Shown here piece by piece: positions 17,773 to 27,247 of a DNA stretch of 64,000 bases; positions within the stretch are counted from its first letter, which is position 1; every line of letters begins with the position of its first letter. Both the position numbers and the translations under genes were made by a program. The DNA is taken from positions 124,001 through 188,000 of the forward strand of contig CAYGVI010000003.1 of NCBI GenBank assembly GCA_964353335.1, written 5' to 3'. The notes beneath the pieces are model-generated. The model did not search any database. It was not told where the DNA came from and saw only the letters and a program-made list of their open reading frames with translations. This stretch comes from JAWAAW01 sp964353335. Lineage in GTDB: Archaea > Nanobdellota > Nanobdellia > Woesearchaeales > ARS49.

Positions 17773-19128
17773 ATGAAAGTTTTGTTCATCAAGCCAAAAA
17801 CCAAACTCGAATCATCAGTCATTTCAAAGGCAGAAAGTCTATTGCCTCCTGCTGGATTATTGTATATTGCATCTTCTTTGCGCAAAGCAAACCATACTGT
17901 TGAATTCCTTGATATGGATTTTGATTGCAACCTGCAGGGTATTCTTGATTCATTTAAGCCGGATTGGATAGGAATAACCTCAACAACACCAAGTTTTCCT
18001 TATGCAATGGAAGTGGTTAAAAAACTCAAATCAATGACCAGTGTGCCGATAGTTCTTGGAGGGGTTCATGCAAGCTCACTCGGGGGGCGCCTGCTTGAAA
18101 AATACAAACACCTTGATTTTGTTGTCAGAGGTGAAGGAGAGCAGGCAATGGTTGATTTAGTGGACGGAAAACCTCCTGCTTCAATCCCTGGCGTTTGTTA
18201 TAGGGACAATGACCAAATTATAGCGAAAGACATGACGTATATTGATGATTTGAATACTCTCCCTTTTCCAGCAAGGGACTTGACCTTCAAGTACAAATAC
18301 AGGGATTCACCATTATACCGCAGAACAGAAAAACACGCAACAATTCTCTTTTCAAGAGGCTGTGTTCACAAATGCATCTTCTGCGATTACCAAACCCGAG
18401 GCAGGCCGCGTTTTAGAAGCGCAGAAAACATCTTATCAGAACTGAAAGAAGCTTATGCGCAAGGATTAAGTGATTTCAGAATCCTTGATGAATTCTTCAC
18501 AATGAACAGGCCATTGGTAAAAGCAATCTGCGAAGGAATTGTTGAAAGCGGAATGAAAATAACGTGGAATTGCCAGACACGCGCAGACGCGTTGAACGAA
18601 GAGATGATTATTATGATGAAAAAAGCAGGCTGCTGGGGCATTCAAATAGGTGTTGAGACAGGCAGTCCGAGAGTGATGGAATTAATACACAAAAAACTTG
18701 ACCTTAACAAAGTTCCTGATGTTGTCAAGCTGCTCAAGAAGCACGGTATGTTCACCACTTGCTTCTTTATGATTGGCTTTCCTTTCGAGACAATGGAAGA
18801 TATTGAAAAGACAATATCTTACTCAAGAGCGCTGGATTGCGACATGGTGACATACAGCAGGGTCACTCCATTCCCTGCAACTGACTTATGGCCTTTAAGC
18901 GGATTGGACGAGTTTGATGAAGCAACTTTGAAAAAGCTGGGCATATTTTCCAATGAGGGTTATTTCTTGAAGGAGCTGGATCTGCCAAAGATTTTTTCAA
19001 GGGCGATTAGAAGCTTTTATTGGAGGCCGAAGATATTTTACCGACTATTGAAAGAAGCTTGTCTGCATGGAAGCTTTAAGCGGCGCATCGAGTACCTGCA
19101 AGTTTTACTGCAAGGATCACATTTGTAA
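17773..19128 (+). CDS. B12-binding-domain radical SAM protein
   Basis: The 451-residue protein has an N-terminal cobalamin-binding-type domain (about 1-150; LPPAGLLYIASSLRKANHTVEFLDMDFD). The radical SAM cluster motif is CVHKCIFC with C197, C201 and C204 (CX3CX2C). The rest of the barrel includes GIQIGVETGSPRVMELIHK and GFPFETMEDIEKTI. Such enzymes do methylations or other radical chemistry on unactivated carbons. The B12-ligand histidine motif (DxHxxG) is not evident, so cobalamin binding is uncertain. ATTTAAATA at 17743-17751 lies 26 bases before the ATG, so the gene is leaderless and separate from the A+T-rich pair upstream. Its place among glycan genes suggests sugar or lipid modification. 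Confidence 0.82.
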   Translation: MKVLFIKPKTKLESSVISKAESLLPPAGLLYIASSLRKANHTVEFLDMDFDCNLQGILDSFKPDWIGITSTTPSFPYAMEVVKKLKSMTSVPIVLGGVHASSLGGRLLEKYKHLDFVVRGEGEQAMVDLVDGKPPASIPGVCYRDNDQIIAKDMTYIDDLNTLPFPARDLTFKYKYRDSPLYRRTEKHATILFSRGCVHKCIFCDYQTRGRPRFRSAENILSELKEAYAQGLSDFRILDEFFTMNRPLVKAICEGIVESGMKITWNCQTRADALNEEMIIMMKKAGCWGIQIGVETGSPRVMELIHKKLDLNKVPDVVKLLKKHGMFTTCFFMIGFPFETMEDIEKTISYSRALDCDMVTYSRVTPFPATDLWPLSGLDEFDEATLKKLGIFSNEGYFLKELDLPKIFSRAIRSFYWRPKIFYRLLKEACLHGSFKRRIEYLQVLLQGSHL

Positions 19129-19208
19129 AAGATGAAATAGATGTCTGCCACTTCGTACGTGTTCCAACCTCCCTTTGCCAGATGGGCTACCAGTATTCCT
19201 TCACTGCC

Positions 19209-20147
19209 TCAATATTTTCTGCCATTGCGCGTCATTCGCAGTTCCTCGCGTAGCTGGAGGTATTTAAGCTGTATCATATCCGCAAGGTATCCGAGGAATA
19301 TCAGAAGGAATCCGAAAAGCATAAGGAAGGAGCTGAGAATGATTGTTCCTGTGCGGCTGCTTACGTTTCCTGAGCCAAAAAAGTATATGTAGCTCATTTC
19401 CGCGCCAAGAAGCATTCCCCATAATAGAAAAATAATCCCTGGAACGCCGAAAAACATCATTGGATGGTATTCACGCACAAGCTGCATAATGATTGTAAAA
19501 GCCTTGCGCGCATACCCTGTGAGGCTCGGAATCAATCTTGAAGGCCCTGATTTTCTTTTTTTGAAGAATGAAGGCACTTCCCTGACACGCCAGCCTTCTT
19601 TTACAGATCGTATTATCATTTCCTGGACATATGTCTTTTTGCTCATTGGAATTATCTCCTCGAGCAATTCGCGCCGCATTGCACGGTATCCGCTTTGGGC
19701 ATCAGAAATCCTCTTGCCTGCTACAAAACTCGTAATCAAAGTGCCAACCTGATTGCCAAGGCGGTTTCCGAAAGGCATTGATTCAATCCCGCCACGGAAA
19801 CGCGAGGCGATTACCATGTCTGCCTGATTATTCACAATCGGTGCAATGAGTTTTGGAATGTCAGAGGCAGTATATTGGCCGTCAGCGTCAATCTGCACAA
19901 CAATGTCAGCTCCGCGCTGGAGCGCTGCCTGATACCCCCTTCTTATTGTGACTCCAAGACCGCGGTTTATTACATTTGAAACAACAATTGCACCCTCCGC
20001 CGAGGAAATTTCACGCGTCCTGTCCCTTGAGCCGTCATCAATAACAAGAACTTCATCAGAATACGGCTGGACTTCGCGGATTACCTGTGCAATTGTTTTT
20101 TCTTCATTATACGCAGGAATTATCGTCACTATTTTCGGCCGTAGCAT
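19209..20147 (-). CDS. GT2 family polyprenyl-phosphate sugar synthase with C-terminal membrane helices
   Basis: The start is placed at the ATG at 20147 (MLRPKIVTIIPAYNEEK), 26 bases from the palindromic TATA box CTTTATAAAG at 20169-20178; the frame extends further upstream but crosses that box. The 312 residues contain IPAYNEEKTIAQVI, VIDDGSRDRT, the DxD motif QIDADGQYTASD, and ASRFRGGIESMPFGNR, typical of DPM1/GtrB enzymes. Two hydrophobic helices follow at about 225-245 and 262-285, as in GtrB/ArnC. Its expected job is loading a sugar onto dolichyl or undecaprenyl phosphate at the cytoplasmic face. It is divergent from a GT-C gene that could use the product. Confidence 0.87.
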   Translation of the reverse strand: MLRPKIVTIIPAYNEEKTIAQVIREVQPYSDEVLVIDDGSRDRTREISSAEGAIVVSNVINRGLGVTIRRGYQAALQRGADIVVQIDADGQYTASDIPKLIAPIVNNQADMVIASRFRGGIESMPFGNRLGNQVGTLITSFVAGKRISDAQSGYRAMRRELLEEIIPMSKKTYVQEMIIRSVKEGWRVREVPSFFKKRKSGPSRLIPSLTGYARKAFTIIMQLVREYHPMMFFGVPGIIFLLWGMLLGAEMSYIYFFGSGNVSSRTGTIILSSFLMLFGFLLIFLGYLADMIQLKYLQLREELRMTRNGRKY

Positions 20148-20168
20148 TTGACGGCTGACCTGCATAAT

Positions 20169-20178
20169 CTTTATAAAG
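20169..20178. promoter_or_regulatory. Palindromic TATA box shared by two divergent genes
   Basis: CTTTATAAAG is a perfect palindrome. Leftward it lies 26 bases before the leaderless ATG at 20147. Rightward, transcription would begin near 20200, giving a ~23-base leader with GAGGGGGG (20211-20218) before the GTG at 20223. One box can serve both directions, with different translation modes on each side. Confidence 0.6.
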
Positions 20179-20222
20179 CTATGCCTTGTGGAAATTCCAC
20201 TCATAATGACGAGGGGGGCATA

Positions 20223-21833
20223 GTGAACTGGAAAGAGTTTCTGGCATCGCCGCAGGCTTGTATCCTAGCTTTAGCAGCAGTATTCATTGTACTGAGACTT
20301 TTTGCACCCACGCCTTTCTACTATGTTGGCGCTGATGAAGCACGTTATTTGGCGCTTGCGCACAATTTCCCTCACCACACAATGCATGGCGGAACTTTGT
20401 TCTTGCAGCACATGCCAATGTATCCGTATCTTATCGCAATAACCACTTTCGTTCTGCAGAATGACCTAGCAACAGGACTCATAGTGAGTTTTGCAATGAG
20501 CATATCTGTTCTCGCAATACTGCTTAAACTCTTTAAGACAGAAGCAAAAACCAACACCTGGTTTTTCCTTTTTTCACTGCTTTTCAGCCTTAACTGGGCT
20601 CTTGTTGAATTATCTCGAATCGTATTCAAAGAAACCACATATATTGCATTTTGGTGGTCTGCGATTGCATTTTACTGGCTGGGCTTGAAGAGATCGCCAA
20701 AATGGCTCTGGCTTTCAGGCATTTTTGCAGCCTTGACTGCTTTTGCTTCTGACCAGGTGATTTTCCTTTTCCCAGCAATGCTCATCACGCTTTTCCTTAT
20801 TCCATCCAAAAGAGCAGGATGGCACAAGTACATTCCAATCGTGATCGGGGGCATAGCTTATGCGTTGTGGATTGCAATAAGACTGCAGTTCTACATGACC
20901 CACACATTTGCCCCTGTGGGAATTGACGGTATTATTGAGGATGTTTCGCAGTTCACGCCAGGCAACTTGCTTAATGTTTTTTCTTTCCCTGAATCAGACA
21001 GGCTTTCGCTAGCAAGCGGTTTCAATAATCCCCTGCAAATAGCGGCAAATCTTGGCTACCTGCTTGATACGTATCCTTTTCTTTTCACCCCAAACTTGTC
21101 CAGAGCAATGCTTGGAAGCGTTTTTACTGTTAAGAATGCCCTGGTTGCGATAATCTGGTACATCCCGCTTCTGGTGCTTGGTGCATTGTGGCTTTGGAAA
21201 AGGGCAAAACAGTTTGTGAAAGAAAAGAAATTATTGAATAACACAGACCTTATTTTTGCAGCATATTTGATTTTGCTTGTTCTGCCAATTCTATCTGGGG
21301 TGGGCAACTGGCGGCACATAATCCTTTCAGTCATCCCAGTCCTTTACTTTGAAACCCAGGCATTGTTCATGCTTTTCAATAAGTTCATGGAAAAAGAGCC
21401 AGTAAGGGTTGGCTTTGTCATCCTATCTGCACTGTTTATTGTCTGCTGGATAGTAGCACACCCGCACTTTTCGCTCGGCGCACAGAAAATCGTGCAGGGC
21501 AATAGCGTTGCAAATGAACTAAGAGCATTGCCTGGAGACGGAATCTTTGTGCAGACTGGCTACAGCATGGAGCTGGACTACCTGCTTCCAGAAAAGCGCG
21601 TTTATGGAATTGTCTCAAACTCAACCAACCTGCAGAAATACATCAAAGAATTCAATATCTCTTACCTTGTGCTCGGCAACAAGACATGGGCTCCTGCTGA
21701 TGAGCCATCGCTTGATTTCATACGCGCCCATCCTGAATTATTTGCCCCAATCAAGACAGTGAACGAGCGCTATCCTATAAACAGCATCGTGCCTGATGTT
21801 TACACAATTTACCAAGTTAAAACCAAAAAATGA
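20223..21833 (+). CDS. Membrane glycosyltransferase, PMT_2/GT39-like (GT-C)
   Basis: The GTG at 20223 follows a strong GAGGGGGG ribosome-binding site and puts the first hydrophobic helix at about residues 12-28, so it is chosen over the upstream ATG at 20148. The 536-residue product has about 11-12 helices. The first outer loop contains GADEARYLALA, a GT-C acidic motif (D and E after helix 1) of dolichyl-phosphate-sugar-dependent transferases. A soluble C-terminal part with GDGIFVQTGYSMELDY follows the last helix. It overlaps the next GT-C gene by ATGA. Acceptor and sugar are unknown. Confidence 0.78.
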   Translation: MNWKEFLASPQACILALAAVFIVLRLFAPTPFYYVGADEARYLALAHNFPHHTMHGGTLFLQHMPMYPYLIAITTFVLQNDLATGLIVSFAMSISVLAILLKLFKTEAKTNTWFFLFSLLFSLNWALVELSRIVFKETTYIAFWWSAIAFYWLGLKRSPKWLWLSGIFAALTAFASDQVIFLFPAMLITLFLIPSKRAGWHKYIPIVIGGIAYALWIAIRLQFYMTHTFAPVGIDGIIEDVSQFTPGNLLNVFSFPESDRLSLASGFNNPLQIAANLGYLLDTYPFLFTPNLSRAMLGSVFTVKNALVAIIWYIPLLVLGALWLWKRAKQFVKEKKLLNNTDLIFAAYLILLVLPILSGVGNWRHIILSVIPVLYFETQALFMLFNKFMEKEPVRVGFVILSALFIVCWIVAHPHFSLGAQKIVQGNSVANELRALPGDGIFVQTGYSMELDYLLPEKRVYGIVSNSTNLQKYIKEFNISYLVLGNKTWAPADEPSLDFIRAHPELFAPIKTVNERYPINSIVPDVYTIYQVKTKK

Positions 21834-23614
21834 AAACCAACATAAAAATACTGCTGTTAATACTGGTGCTTGCGATTGCATTGCGCCTGCCAAGCATAAA
21901 TGACCCTTTGTTTGGTGATGCAATCCAGTTGGAGCGCTGGTTCTGCACAGGACAGTTCTGGTTTACAGATACAGGCCACCCAAGCCTTTTTGGCTGGCTT
22001 ACAAATGCTTCATGCATTCTCTTCGGGGTTCATCATTGGGCAATCCGGCTGCCATTTTTGCTTATTTCACTGGCAACCATCCTATTGACTTATTTTTACG
22101 GCAGGAAATTTATTTCAGAAAATGCAGGATTGCTTGCAGCACTGCTTCTTGCAGTAAGCCCGTGGTATGCTGGCGTTGGTATGGGCACAGGTCCTGATAA
22201 TTACCTTGTGCTTTTCTTTGCGTTCGGAATCCTTGCATACCGCTCATGGCTAGATACAAAAAGTAAAATACGAATGGCAGTGCTTGCTCTTGCATTCGGA
22301 CTTAGCTTAATCACAAAAAGCGCAGCTGCGCTTTTGCCTGGAATAATTCTCGCGCACCAGCTCTGGCTCATAATCAAAAAACAGCAGAACTGGAAAGAGA
22401 CCCTGAAGCTCTGGCCAATGCTGCTTGGATTTGTGATCCCGATTATTTATTACTCAATACAGCAGGCGATGGGCGCCACATTATTCACAAATTACACAAT
22501 ACACCGCACTGCAATAAAGCTGATTACTGCAGGAGGATACAGCTTTCCAATATCGTCCTGGGTTCTTGCGGTAGTGATGGCATCCCCTGCATTTTTCGCA
22601 CTGCTTGCGCTCATGCTTGCCAGGCGCCCTGACAATGAAAAGCCGCTTCTATGGGCTTGGATTATTATCCCTGCATTTGTTTATTCTTTCCTGATAGTCC
22701 ACAACAATATTGAGCGCTTCCTGCACGTTGCTCTTCCGGCAATGGTCCTGTTGATAAGCGAAGGCATTACCAGCATTAGCAGCAATGAACTGCGCAATTT
22801 TGTCAAAAGAAAATATAATATTTTACTCGGAATTGCTAGCGCCCTTACACTTTTGTTGTCATATTTCCTGCCAAACCCGAACAGTTATGCCACACCGTAT
22901 TATTCAGCTTCTGCATACCTTTCAGCATTGTTAAGCCCCTCAAAATATCTTTTCCCGATAATCAGCGATATTGAGCCAACTTATTATCTGCCGATGCTAT
23001 TTGTAATCTTTTCAGGAATTTTGGCGGTGGCGTGGTTTGCAGCTGCGCTTTACGGAATTTTCACGTACAAAAAACAATTGTTAAAAATGGCGCTGATTAT
23101 GCTTCTGGTGACATGTGTTACAACAAACCTCATTGTCCTAGCAGAACAGCATTTGTCAATCAAGGGTCCTGATATTCCTGAGATGGCAAAAGTCGCTGAC
23201 AAAGCAATCAGTCAGTATGCTGGAAACAAGTCCCTGCTGATTATTGGAGCCCATCAGGTTGATTACCAATGGCGCAATCAGCCAAAAGGCAGCCAGTTTT
23301 CAGGCAATCCTGCAAACCTGACCTTGCTATTTTTGAGCATAAACCAAACAGAAGCCCAGAAGGAAGGCGGGGTATATGTTGACCCTGTGACAGGCCTGCG
23401 AATCCAGAAATCAGGCATAATTCTGCTGCGCTCTGAAAAGGAATTTGAACTTTTGAAAGAAAAGGCACTGAAAGCTGATTTGGTGCTTTTCGAAGATTAT
23501 CCGCCATTGCCAGAATATAATCCGATAAAGCAGGCTATCAGCACTTGTAGAAAGCTTGGAAGCGTCCAGGACAAGGGCTTGGTATTCTCGATGCATGCCT
23601 GCAAAAGTCCATAA
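21830..23614 (+). CDS. Membrane glycosyltransferase, PMT_2-like (GT-C)
   Basis: The 594-residue protein has a signal-anchor helix (about 5-22). The first outer loop has acidic and aromatic residues (NDPLFGDAIQLERWF...TDTGHPSLFGWL), including the D...HP pattern characteristic of PMT_2/ArnT-like enzymes. About 11 further helices and a soluble C-terminal domain follow. It is coupled to the preceding gene by ATGA. A pair of consecutive PMT_2-like transferases suggests sequential or heteromeric action on one glycan. The assignment is by topology and the loop motif. Confidence 0.78.
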   Translation: MKTNIKILLLILVLAIALRLPSINDPLFGDAIQLERWFCTGQFWFTDTGHPSLFGWLTNASCILFGVHHWAIRLPFLLISLATILLTYFYGRKFISENAGLLAALLLAVSPWYAGVGMGTGPDNYLVLFFAFGILAYRSWLDTKSKIRMAVLALAFGLSLITKSAAALLPGIILAHQLWLIIKKQQNWKETLKLWPMLLGFVIPIIYYSIQQAMGATLFTNYTIHRTAIKLITAGGYSFPISSWVLAVVMASPAFFALLALMLARRPDNEKPLLWAWIIIPAFVYSFLIVHNNIERFLHVALPAMVLLISEGITSISSNELRNFVKRKYNILLGIASALTLLLSYFLPNPNSYATPYYSASAYLSALLSPSKYLFPIISDIEPTYYLPMLFVIFSGILAVAWFAAALYGIFTYKKQLLKMALIMLLVTCVTTNLIVLAEQHLSIKGPDIPEMAKVADKAISQYAGNKSLLIIGAHQVDYQWRNQPKGSQFSGNPANLTLLFLSINQTEAQKEGGVYVDPVTGLRIQKSGIILLRSEKEFELLKEKALKADLVLFEDYPPLPEYNPIKQAISTCRKLGSVQDKGLVFSMHACKSP

Positions 23615-23647
23615 AGCTTTTAAACAGTTATTAGGTCTGAGTGGCTG

Positions 23648-24358
23648 ATGGGGAACCTTGTATCAATAGTAATTCCAACATATAAAGAGGCAAAGAATGT
23701 TCCTATTCTTGTCAGAAGGATAGATGCTGCAATGCACAAGGCAAAGATGGCTTACGAATGCATTGTTGTTGATGACAATTCTCCCGATGGCACTTATGAA
23801 ATTGCAAAAGGGCTTGCCAAGAAATACAATGTCAGGGCGTTCTTAAGGACAAAGGAGCGTGGCTTGAGTTCTGCAATGCTTTATGGCTACAAAAAATCAA
23901 AAGGCAGTATTGTTGGCTGGATTGACGCTGACCTGCAACACAAGCCAGAGCTTATTCCTGAGCTTGTGAAAGCAATAACAGATGAGGGCTACCTGATGTC
24001 TGTGGGAAGCAGGCTAACACAAGGCGGAGGAGTAAAAGGCTGGGCTTTGCACAGGAGGCTTATTTCCTGGACTGCAAGGCTTATTGCTGTTCCTCTCACA
24101 AGTGTCAAGGACACAATGAGCGGTTTTTTCTTCATAAGGCGCGAAGTGATTGAGGGGGTAAAGCTCAGGACAATTGGCTACAAGCTCGGCCTTGAAATCA
24201 TGGTGAAGGGGAAGCACCAGAGAAAAATAAAGGAAGTGCCTTATGTTTTCCTGCACCGTTCAATGGGGCAGAGCAAAATGACCTGGAAAACAAACATCGA
24301 ATACCTTAAGCACGTTGCATTCCTTTACGGCTACAAGATAAGGGCACTTTTCAAATGA
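23648..24358 (+). CDS. GT2 family dolichol-phosphate sugar synthase (DPM1-like)
   Basis: The 236-residue enzyme matches the DPM1 pattern: IVIPTYKEAKNVPILVRRID, IVVDDNSPDGT, RTKERGLSSAMLYG and WIDADLQHKPE (DxD). It then has the SRLTQGGGV and KDTMSGFFFIRREV segments and ends without membrane helices. It should transfer a hexose (often mannose) from a GDP- or UDP-sugar to polyprenyl phosphate. CTTTTTAAAC near 23617-23626 is about 26 bases upstream, so the message is predicted leaderless and starts a five-gene unit. The following methyltransferase overlaps by ATGA. Confidence 0.9.
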   Translation: MGNLVSIVIPTYKEAKNVPILVRRIDAAMHKAKMAYECIVVDDNSPDGTYEIAKGLAKKYNVRAFLRTKERGLSSAMLYGYKKSKGSIVGWIDADLQHKPELIPELVKAITDEGYLMSVGSRLTQGGGVKGWALHRRLISWTARLIAVPLTSVKDTMSGFFFIRREVIEGVKLRTIGYKLGLEIMVKGKHQRKIKEVPYVFLHRSMGQSKMTWKTNIEYLKHVAFLYGYKIRALFK

Positions 24359-25065
24359 AAGAATTTGATTATGAAACAATTGACCCCGGATACTACCACC
24401 GCGCAATGCTGCACGGCAACAAGATACAGAGGTTCTGGCATACCTGGAAGTTTGCCATCGTAGCAGAAAGAATTTCGCATAAAAAAACAACCGTTGTTGA
24501 TATTGGGTGCGGTCCTGGCAGTTTTTTTTATGTTCTCAGGAAGAAAAACAAGGATGCAATTCTTATTGGAACTGATTTAATGCTGAAACAATTGGAATTC
24601 GCGAAAACAATAGCACCTGACGCCCACTGGTTTGCCTCTGATGCAACAAAACTCCCTTTAAAGACTGGCGCGATTACTACTTTCACAATGCTTGAGCTGA
24701 TTGAGCACCTTCCTTATGCCACAGAGCGTGAAATGCTCGAACAAATTCATAAATCGCTTGCTCCGAATGGCAGGATAATCATCACAACACCCAACTATCA
24801 TTCGTTATGGCCGCTGATTGAATGGTTCTGGAATATCATGTCTCCTGTCAGCTACAAGCACCAGCATATTAACAGAAAGACAATGCCAAAACTTGCAAGA
24901 AGCCTGCACAATGCAGGTTTCAAGGTCGAGAGCATAAAGACATTCTTTGTGCTCTCCCCATTTTTCGCATTTATTTCACCGCGTTTTGCAGAATGGCTTT
25001 TGCGTATTGAGCAGAAATACCTGCCCGGTCTTGGGGCTTGCATCATTGCAGAGGCAACTGCATGA
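24355..25065 (+). CDS. SAM-dependent methyltransferase
   Basis: The 236-residue class I methyltransferase has VVDIGCGPGSFFYVL (about 46-60), LIGTDLMLKQLEFAK, FASDATKLPLKTGAITTFTMLELIEHL, and SLAPNGRIIITTPNYHS. It sits between a DPM1-like enzyme and a PMT_2-like enzyme, with ATGA overlaps on both sides. It may methylate a sugar or carrier in that branch. The C-terminal ~45 residues are hydrophobic and could lie on the membrane. The substrate cannot be read from sequence. Confidence 0.82.
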   Translation: MKEFDYETIDPGYYHRAMLHGNKIQRFWHTWKFAIVAERISHKKTTVVDIGCGPGSFFYVLRKKNKDAILIGTDLMLKQLEFAKTIAPDAHWFASDATKLPLKTGAITTFTMLELIEHLPYATEREMLEQIHKSLAPNGRIIITTPNYHSLWPLIEWFWNIMSPVSYKHQHINRKTMPKLARSLHNAGFKVESIKTFFVLSPFFAFISPRFAEWLLRIEQKYLPGLGACIIAEATA

Positions 25066-26729
25066 GATCGTACCAGATTTTTTGGGTTATTCTTGCAGTC
25101 GCATTATTTCTCCGGGTTTGGACTCTGGGCACGCCGTTCACTTCTGATGAAAATCCCTGGCCTTATGCGGCTGCAGACCATTCAAATGCAGGCTTTAACT
25201 TTGTGATTGACCGCGGTTTTGACACTTTTGTCTGGACATCCCCGCCATTGGCGCCTCTTGCTTACAGGTTTTTCACATGGTTTATCGGCGTGAATGAAAT
25301 AACCATGCGCCTTCTCCCTCTCATTATCGGTCTTATCAACATCTGGCTCACATATTTGCTTGCAAGAAAGTTGTTTGACCCCAAAAGCGCGGTTTTTGCT
25401 GCGGGCTTGATGGCGGTTTCTTTCTGGCACATACTTGCATCATTCCTGATTGAGCATGACAGCTCAATCCTCACACTGTTCTGGCTGCTTTTTTTCCACA
25501 GCTGGCTCTTGTTTGAAACAACAAGAAAGACAAAATGGCTTTTTGGATGCGGAATTGTGCTTGGTCTTGCTTTATTGACAAAGCTCACAGGCGGCTTGAT
25601 GCTTATTGCTCTCGCGGTTTACCTTGTCTGGAAGCACGGCTCGCTGAAAGAACCTGCAATCGCTTGCGCAAAAATACTGGGCATAGGCGCGGCAATGTTT
25701 GCAGTATTCCCTATCCTTTCAATGCTTATTTATCCTGCGTATATCAAGGAGACTTTCATCCATGCAGGCGTGCTCACCTTTATCCCCTCATTGTTTTCGC
25801 CAATAAGAATCATAATTTATCTTCTGCTCTGGGCAACTCCTTTGCTTACTGGCCTTGCTCTCCTGTCTTTGTTTGAGCCTGACAAGCGCGCCAGGCTTTT
25901 GTGGTGCTGGGCAGGCGCAGTGATTTTGTTTTATACTTTGACAAAATACTTTGGCGCCATTGACCGGTATATGGCGGTTATGATTCCTGCGTTGTGCATT
26001 CTTGGAGGGCGTGAGCTGGCAAAGCGCCTTGAATTCAGGGATTTGAAAAAAGTCCTTCTTATTGCCCTGCCGTTCCTTGTATTGTTTATCCTGCTCAACT
26101 TCATTCCAAGCAGCTGGATTGAGCACAACACCGCAACATACATCGGCAAGGCGTTGACTTTTGACTGGGCTTTTATTTTCCAGTTCTGGGGCAGCGGCGG
26201 TCCTGCATTCATGGCATCATTCATTCCATTGGGCGCAGGGATTTTATTGTGCCTGCTTTCATTGGCACTATTCGTTTATGCAATTCATTCGGAAAAAGAA
26301 AAGGCAATTCAGAGGTCTTTTGTTCTTTTTGTCGCGGTTGCTTTGGCATTTAATTTGTTCATTGTTCAGGCTTTTGTCACAAAAGAGCCGTATCCTGATG
26401 TTGGCAGTGCCACAAAAGGGATTATTGCTGAAATGAAAATCCTTCCTGAACCGTTTTACGCAAATGACATGAATCTTGCTTGGTACATTGACCGCAAGGC
26501 AGACTTTTATGTTATCGGCGATGTTTATACTGATGAACAAAAGGAAGTCGACCAATTGAGTGCGATAATCCAACGCAGAGGGGGCACGCTCATAATTACT
26601 GACTATCCCAAATACTTAAAAACAGACCCGATATGGCAGTTGGCAGGCGAGTGCAAATTGCAGAAGACATTTGGAAGCAAAGAAATCATGCTTGGTTACG
26701 TGTTTGCTTGCCCACCTCATGCAATATGA
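25062..26729 (+). CDS. Membrane glycosyltransferase, PMT_2-like (GT-C)
   Basis: The start is the ATG at 25062, overlapping the upstream TGA; the longer frame from 25038 lies within the methyltransferase. The 555-residue product has a first helix at about residues 4-20, then an outer loop TPFTSDENPWPY with the acidic DE pair, and SPPLAPLAYRF resembling the PMT_2 substrate-binding turn. Around 11 helices and a C-terminal soluble region (to PDVGSATKGIIAEM and beyond) complete it. It most likely uses the sugar lipid made by the upstream DPM1-like enzyme. Confidence 0.78.
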   Translation: MRSYQIFWVILAVALFLRVWTLGTPFTSDENPWPYAAADHSNAGFNFVIDRGFDTFVWTSPPLAPLAYRFFTWFIGVNEITMRLLPLIIGLINIWLTYLLARKLFDPKSAVFAAGLMAVSFWHILASFLIEHDSSILTLFWLLFFHSWLLFETTRKTKWLFGCGIVLGLALLTKLTGGLMLIALAVYLVWKHGSLKEPAIACAKILGIGAAMFAVFPILSMLIYPAYIKETFIHAGVLTFIPSLFSPIRIIIYLLLWATPLLTGLALLSLFEPDKRARLLWCWAGAVILFYTLTKYFGAIDRYMAVMIPALCILGGRELAKRLEFRDLKKVLLIALPFLVLFILLNFIPSSWIEHNTATYIGKALTFDWAFIFQFWGSGGPAFMASFIPLGAGILLCLLSLALFVYAIHSEKEKAIQRSFVLFVAVALAFNLFIVQAFVTKEPYPDVGSATKGIIAEMKILPEPFYANDMNLAWYIDRKADFYVIGDVYTDEQKEVDQLSAIIQRRGGTLIITDYPKYLKTDPIWQLAGECKLQKTFGSKEIMLGYVFACPPHAI

Positions 26730-27247
26730 AAAAGCTTAATGTTGGCTGCGGAAATGACATAAAGCAAGGATGGACTAATCTTGATTTCAAACGCATTTCA
26801 GGGGTTGATGTTGTCCAGGATATCAACAAGACCCCCTGGCCATTCAAGGCAAACTCATTTGATGAAGTATTATGCCAGGATGTGCTTGAGCATTCAGATG
26901 ATGTCATCTCTGTTATGAATGAGATTCACAGGATTCTCAAGCCAAATGGAATTGTTCTCATCAGAGTTCCTCATTTTACAAGCGCAGGAGCATTCACTGA
27001 CCCGACCCACAGGCACTTTTTCGGTTGGGGCTCATTCAATTATTTCCAAAAAGCGAGCAAATATCATTATTACGCAGATTTCTCTTTTGAAATTGTAAAA
27101 AGGAAGCTTGAGTTCGGCAAAAAGTTTGCAATATGGAATTGGCTTGTTCAACCGTTAGTTAACCTTATGCCAATGGTTTATGAAAGTACGCCCCTGAGGA
27201 TATTCCCTGCAATGAACCTTCACTTTGCCCTGCGCAAGCCAAAGTGA
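26726..27247 (+). CDS. Small SAM-dependent methyltransferase
   Basis: The ATG at 26726 overlaps the preceding TGA (ATGA) and gives 173 residues starting MKKLNVGCGNDIKQGWTNLDF. The SAM loop is at the very N-terminus (LNVGCG, residues 4-9), as in the short Methyltransf_11-like family. Next come VVQDINKTPWPFKANSFDEVLCQDVLEHSDDV and RILKPNGIVLIRVPHF. The 3' end overlaps the convergent flippase gene by 28 bases. The product is a complete short family member, not a fragment. The substrate is unknown. Confidence 0.8.
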   Translation: MKKLNVGCGNDIKQGWTNLDFKRISGVDVVQDINKTPWPFKANSFDEVLCQDVLEHSDDVISVMNEIHRILKPNGIVLIRVPHFTSAGAFTDPTHRHFFGWGSFNYFQKASKYHYYADFSFEIVKRKLEFGKKFAIWNWLVQPLVNLMPMVYESTPLRIFPAMNLHFALRKPK